A DNA stretch of 17,133 nucleotides from Bacteroidetes bacterium QS_8_68_15 (GTDB lineage: Bacteria; Bacteroidota; Rhodothermia; Rhodothermales; Salinibacteraceae): positions 1-17,133 of the forward strand of contig PXTR01000020.1 in NCBI GenBank assembly GCA_003023245.1, in the 5' to 3' direction. Positions 13,701-17,133 of the stretch are shown piece by piece. The notes beneath the pieces were generated by a model that worked only from the letters and a program-made list of their open reading frames with translations, searched no databases and had not been told where the DNA came from. A program made the translations under genes and the position numbers. Every line of letters begins with the position of its first letter. The stretch's first letter is position 1.

Positions 13701-14615
13701 ATGACCTCAGACGCCTTTCCCCAAGACCTCCCTCCGGACCACCGAAGCGGCTACGTCGCGCTCGTGGGCAAGCCCAACGTGGGCAAGTCTACCTTGATGA
13801 ACGCGCTGCTCGGGCAGAAGCTCTCCATCGTCACCGAGAAGCCGCAGACCACGCGCCGGCGCGTCCTCGGCATCCACTCCGGTGAGAAGCACCAGGTCAT
13901 CTTCCTCGACACCCCCGGCGTGATCGACCCGCGCTACGCGCTTCAGCAGTCCATGATGAACAGCGTCGACAGCGCCGTCAGCGAGGCGGACCTGCTGCTC
14001 TTCCTGGCCGACGCCACGCGCGAGGACCCCGACGAGTTGAGCCTCCAGCGCATTCCGCAGCAGCGCCCGGCGCTTCTGGTGCTCACGAAGATGGACCTGG
14101 TTCCGCAGGAGCAGGCGCTGCCGCTCGTGGACGACTACCTTGCGCTGCGCGCCTTCGAGGAGGTGGTCCCGACCTCCGCCGTGGACGGCACGAACCTCGG
14201 CGTGCTTCTCGATGAAGTGACCGAGCATCTGCCCGAGGGGCCGCCTTTTTACCCGAAGGACCAGATCAGCGAGCAGCCCGAGCGCTTTTTCGCCGCCGAG
14301 ATCGTGCGCGAGAAGGTCTTTCGCCAGTTCCGGCAGGAGATTCCCTACTCGGTGCAGGTCAACGTCACGGCCTTCGAGCGTCAGGACGGGCGCAAGACGC
14401 TGATCGACGCGGAGATCGTCGCCAACAAAAACTCGCAGAAAGGCATCCTCATCGGCGAGGGCGGACACGCGGTCAAGCAGATCGGCGAAGCGGCGCGCGA
14501 AGACATCGAGACGCTGCTCGACGGCGAGGACGTCTACCTCCAGCTTCACGTCAAGGTGCGCGAGGACTGGCGCGAGCGCCCGGGGCTGCTGCGCTCTTAC
14601 GGCTATCGGGCCTGA
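13701..14615 (+). CDS. era: GTPase Era
   Basis: Era is an essential GTPase that binds the 3' end of 16S rRNA during 30S subunit assembly. The 304-residue protein has GKPNVGKS (23-30, G1), the TTRRR switch I region (50-54), DTPG (70-73, G3) and TKMD (129-132, G4, with Thr in place of the usual Asn). TSA (158-160) is G5. The C-terminal KH domain carries ILIGEGGHAVKQIG (249-262), the RNA-binding GxxG loop. The ATG at 13701 gives the normal length; upstream in-frame codons cross the repeat element. It converges with glpK, 150 bases away. Together with rsmD it gives the window two genes of small-subunit maturation, though they are not in one operon. Confidence 0.97.
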   Translation: MTSDAFPQDLPPDHRSGYVALVGKPNVGKSTLMNALLGQKLSIVTEKPQTTRRRVLGIHSGEKHQVIFLDTPGVIDPRYALQQSMMNSVDSAVSEADLLLFLADATREDPDELSLQRIPQQRPALLVLTKMDLVPQEQALPLVDDYLALRAFEEVVPTSAVDGTNLGVLLDEVTEHLPEGPPFYPKDQISEQPERFFAAEIVREKVFRQFRQEIPYSVQVNVTAFERQDGRKTLIDAEIVANKNSQKGILIGEGGHAVKQIGEAAREDIETLLDGEDVYLQLHVKVREDWRERPGLLRSYGYRA

Positions 14616-14692
14616 CGGCGGGCTTGGGTTTCGTGCGGGGTTGGGGGTCTTCTTCAAAAGAACGGATGGCGCCCATGGAATCGGCGGCGCGT

Positions 14693-14728
14693 CCCCCCGA
14701 ATCCGCCAGGCAGGGGGGGCTTTCATTC
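14693..14728 (+). terminator. Terminator candidate between convergent era and glpK
   Basis: CCCCCC (14693-14698) and GGGGGGG (14713-14719) can pair around a 14-base loop. CTTTCATT follows on the plus strand, about 80 bases after the era stop. The T-run is short. The same stem could act for glpK on the other strand. Confidence 0.35.
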
Positions 14729-14765
14729 AGCAGGCGCGTCTGCGCTGGCGAAAACGACCCACGAG

Positions 14766-16271
14766 TCACGCCCATGCTTTCGCGCGGTCGAGGGCGCGGC
14801 GCCAGCCGTCGCGTTGCTCGTCGGCGCGGGCGTCGCCCATCGCGGGGGGGAAGGGGCGCTCCGCCTGCCCGTGGTGCGCGTCGATGTCGGCCTCGCTTTC
14901 CCAGAAGCTCACGGCCAACCCCGCGAGGTAGGCGGCGCCCAGCGCGGTCGTCTCGGTGATGTGCGGGCGCCGGACGGGCACGCCCGCGAGGTCGGCCTGG
15001 GTCTGGAGCAGGAGATCGTTGGCGGCGGCTCCGCCGTCGGCGCGCAGCTCGGCGGTGCGAATCGCGGCGTCGTTTTCCATTGCGTCCAGTGCGTCGGCGA
15101 CCTGGTGGGCGATGGCGTCGAGCGCGGCGCGCGCGAGGTGGCCGGCGGAGGCTGCGCGCGTGAGGCCGAGGACGGCGCCGCGGGCACGCGGGTCCCAGTG
15201 CGGCGCGCCCAGCCCGGTGAAGGCCGGCACGAGGTACACGCCCCCGCTCGACTCCACGGAGCGGGCCAGCGCCTCGACCTCCGCGGCCTCGTCGATCAGG
15301 CCGAGGCCGTCGCGCAGCCACTGCACTACCGCGCCGGCGGCGAAGATGCTCCCTTCCAGCGCGTAGGTGGTGCGCCCCGCGCGCTCCAGGGCCACGGTCG
15401 TGAGCAGCCGGTTCTCCGAGGCGACGGCGTCGGTCCCGGTGTGCATCAGCACGAAGGCGCCGGTGCCGTAGGTGCTCTTCGCCATCCCGGCGCGCGTGCA
15501 ACGCTGGCCGAAGAGCGCCGCCTGCTGGTCGCCCGCTGCGCTCGCAATGGGCACCGGCGCGCCGAACACGTCCGGCGCGGTCCGGCCGTAGACCTCGCTG
15601 GAGGAACGCACCTCCGGCAGCAGCGCGTGCGGCACGTTCAGCGCATCGAGCAATTCGTCGTCCCAGCGCCCTTCGTGGATGTCGTAGAGCAGCGTGCGGC
15701 TGGCGTTGGTCGCGTCGGTCACGTGAAGCGGATCGCCGCCGGAGTCGGCCCCGCCGGTGAGCTTCCAGATCAGCCACGTGTCCACCGTGCCGAAGCAGAG
15801 GGCGCCCGCTTCGGCCCGCTTTTGCGCGCCGTCGACGTGGTCGAGCAGCCAGCGAATCTTCGTGCCCGCGAAGTAGGGGTCGAGCACGAGCCCCGTCTTT
15901 TCGCGGAAGAGCGGCTCCAGGCCGTCGCCGGTGAGGCGGTCGCAGAGGTCGGCGGTGCGGCGGTCCTGCCACACGACGGCGCGGTGAATCGGCGCGCCGG
16001 TGGCGCGGTCCCAGATGAGCGTCGTCTCGCGCTGATTGGCGATGCCGACGGCGGCGAGGTCGTCGGCCGTGGCGCCGGCCTGCTCCAGCGCCGCGCGGGC
16101 GGTGCGCAGCTGCGTCTGCCACAGTTCCGCCGGCGCGTGCTCGACCCAGCCGTCGCGCGGGAAGTGCTGCGCAAATTCCGCCTGTGCCCGCGCTCGAATG
16201 CGGCCTTCCGGCCCGAAGAGGATCGCGCGCGAGCTGGTCGTGCCCTGGTCGAGGGCGAGAACGTATTTCAC
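14766..16271 (-). CDS. glpK: Glycerol kinase
   Basis: GlpK phosphorylates glycerol to sn-glycerol 3-phosphate with ATP. From the GTG at 16271 it has 501 residues; E. coli GlpK has 502. [13 protein letters not shown] (5-17) is the phosphate-1 loop of the FGGY fold. GIANQRETT (76-84) holds the Arg-Glu pair that contacts glycerol, and [10 protein letters not shown] (246-255) has the catalytic Asp-Gln region. STYGTGAF and [13 protein letters not shown] complete the ATP site. The frame is open further upstream, but family length and the promoter at 16308-16336 fix the start. No glpF or glpD is next to it in the window, so it seems to be a single-gene unit between convergent era and divergent uppP. 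Confidence 0.97.
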   Translation of the reverse strand: MKYVLALDQGTTSSRAILFGPEGRIRARAQAEFAQHFPRDGWVEHAPAELWQTQLRTARAALEQAGATADDLAAVGIANQRETTLIWDRATGAPIHRAVVWQDRRTADLCDRLTGDGLEPLFREKTGLVLDPYFAGTKIRWLLDHVDGAQKRAEAGALCFGTVDTWLIWKLTGGADSGGDPLHVTDATNASRTLLYDIHEGRWDDELLDALNVPHALLPEVRSSSEVYGRTAPDVFGAPVPIASAAGDQQAALFGQRCTRAGMAKSTYGTGAFVLMHTGTDAVASENRLLTTVALERAGRTTYALEGSIFAAGAVVQWLRDGLGLIDEAAEVEALARSVESSGGVYLVPAFTGLGAPHWDPRARGAVLGLTRAASAGHLARAALDAIAHQVADALDAMENDAAIRTAELRADGGAAANDLLLQTQADLAGVPVRRPHITETTALGAAYLAGLAVSFWESEADIDAHHGQAERPFPPAMGDARADEQRDGWRRALDRAKAWA

Positions 16272-16307
16272 GATCAGCAAAACGTTGAGGCAGGGCGGGT
16301 CAGATTG

Positions 16308-16336
16308 AATATAGCGGAGGGGCGCCTCGTCGTAAA
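16308..16336 (-). promoter_or_regulatory. sigma70-like promoter for glpK
   Basis: On the minus strand TTTACG (16331-16336, 4 of 6) and TATATT (16308-16313, 5 of 6) are 17 bases apart. The start near 16301 gives a leader of about 30 bases before the GTG at 16271. This supports the shorter start of glpK. Confidence 0.55.
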
Positions 16337-16437
16337 GGCGCTGTCGGCATCGCCTCCGGCCTCCGGCGGTGTCGCGTGTCTTCCGCCCTTTCAGACCTGC
16401 ACGACGCCCCCCCGGCCGAGCCGAAACGACTGGGGAA

Positions 16438-16469
16438 AGGATAGGAGAAGGTGAGAAGGTGGGAAAATG
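16438..16469. repeat. Octamer tandem array in the glpK-uppP divergent region
   Basis: Two perfect AGAAGGTG units (16446-16453, 16454-16461) are flanked in phase by the related AGGATAGG and GGAAAATG. It lies midway between the two divergent genes. Confidence 0.65.
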
Positions 16470-16515
16470 CCGGGCAACGGTTTCACTTCGGCACGTCCGC
16501 CCGTAAATTACCGGC

Positions 16516-16550
16516 CATTCGCCCTTCGTCATTCGAAAATCGACCATCGC
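16516..16550. repeat. Heptamer tandem array (5 units) directly before uppP
   Basis: Five 7-bp units, each with TCG at places 4-6 (consensus CATTCGA), end one base before the uppP ATG at 16552. They occupy the whole zone where a ribosome-binding site would be expected, and no Shine-Dalgarno sequence is seen. A -10-like TAAATT lies just before (16504-16509) with a poor -35. Confidence 0.88.
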
Positions 16551-16551
16551 C

Positions 16552-17133
16552 ATGACCTGGTGGGAAGCCGCGATCCTGGGTCTGCTTCAGGGCATCGCCG
16601 AGTTTCTTCCGATCTCATCCTCGGGCCATCTCGTGCTGGGGCAGTACCTGCTGGGGCTGGAGACCACGGGCGGCGTCACCTTCGAGGTGTTCGTGCACTT
16701 CGGCACGGTCTTGAGCATCGTCACCGTCTACTACGCGCGCATCGGGCGCATCCTGAAGGAGGCGTTCACCTTCCGCGACTTCGAGCGGCGCTACCACGAA
16801 AACGAAGACTACCGCTTCGCCGTCTTCATCCTCATCACGCTCGTGGCGACGGGCATCATCTACCTGCTCTTCGGCGACCAGCTCGAAGCGCTGTTCGAGT
16901 CGCCGCGCTTCGTGTGCTGGATGCTGCTGGTCACGGGATTGCTTTTGCTGCTGACGCTCTTTCGGCGCAACCCCGAGGGCGACCTCAACCCACTGAAGGT
17001 CGTCTTGATCGGGTTGGCGCAGGGAGCGGCGCTAACGCCCGGCATCTCGCGCAGCGGCGCGACGATCTGCACGGCCCTCTATCAGGGCGTCGAAAACCGC
17101 AAGGCCGCCGACTTCTCGTTCCTGATGTCGCTC
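16552..17133 (+). CDS. uppP: Undecaprenyl-diphosphatase (UppP/BacA), N-terminal 194 residues
   Basis: UppP removes a phosphate from undecaprenyl diphosphate, recycling the lipid carrier for peptidoglycan and other envelope polymers; it also gives bacitracin tolerance. It is a polytopic membrane protein of about 270 residues, so roughly the last quarter is beyond the window. [15 protein letters not shown] (13-27) carries the conserved Glu and the SSSGH motif. PGISRSGAT (163-171) is the second signature with the catalytic Arg and Ser. The start [14 protein letters not shown] is typical of the family. Heptamer repeats lie immediately upstream. glpK diverges on the other side of a 280-base gap. 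Confidence 0.97.
   Translation, partial: MTWWEAAILGLLQGIAEFLPISSSGHLVLGQYLLGLETTGGVTFEVFVHFGTVLSIVTVYYARIGRILKEAFTFRDFERRYHENEDYRFAVFILITLVATGIIYLLFGDQLEALFESPRFVCWMLLVTGLLLLLTLFRRNPEGDLNPLKVVLIGLAQGAALTPGISRSGATICTALYQGVENRKAADFSFLMSL

Noticed and set aside
14814..16454. Plus-strand open frame of 546 codons
   Set aside because: Antisense to glpK, whose motifs are complete; composition is that of a shadow.
1..17133. CRISPR array, tRNA, rRNA, IS or phage genes
   Set aside because: No regular 25-40-bp repeats with spacers, no tRNA cloverleaf, no transposase or phage motif was found; the 7/8-bp arrays are too short for CRISPR.

Overview
The window is GC-rich, densely coding bacterial chromosome. 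A PorV/PorQ-family outer-membrane protein, an Asp-box secreted protein with an FlgD-like C-terminal domain, lipoprotein signals, weak or absent Shine-Dalgarno sites and many GTG starts together suggest Rhodothermota (Salinibacter/Rubricoccus relatives) or another GC-rich Bacteroidota-like lineage. This assignment is inference from gene content; no marker gene fixes it.

Layout. The left edge holds the first 50 codons of a KaiC/RAD55-like ATPase (minus strand). Next come a GH3 (NagZ-type) lipoprotein, a divergent CPBP-family membrane protein, and a toxin-antitoxin remnant with an intact ribbon-helix-helix antitoxin and a PIN toxin cut short. A PorV/PorQ-like porin and an Asp-box surface protein follow; the signal peptide of the latter lies in another reading frame. 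From about 7.1 to 12.4 kb a minus-strand run reads, in transcription order: pseudopilin-like protein, PilM-like actin-fold protein, rsmD, coaD, a site-2 protease, and an Ig-like lipoprotein with its own promoter. The right part holds housekeeping genes: pdxJ and era (plus), glpK (minus) and uppP (plus, cut by the window end).

The genes serve envelope and core functions: peptidoglycan turnover and undecaprenyl carrier recycling (GH3, uppP), outer-membrane and surface proteins, regulated intramembrane proteolysis, cofactor synthesis (coaD, pdxJ), ribosome maturation (rsmD, era) and glycerol use (glpK). No phage, IS or CRISPR was seen.

The most unusual signal is not a gene. At least nine places carry short degenerate tandem arrays with a unit of exactly 7 or 8 bp. 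They usually touch a start or stop codon, and two or three lie inside reading frames (the PorV-like signal peptide, an insertion in PdxJ, and the doubtful N-terminus of the GH3 protein). The unit sequence differs between loci but the period is kept; one octamer, CGCACTCC, recurs at three loci. Other points of interest are the frameshifted signal peptide, the disarmed toxin-antitoxin pair, a composite inverted-repeat element before era, a long hairpin between rsmD and coaD, and the PilM-like/pseudopilin-like gene pair.
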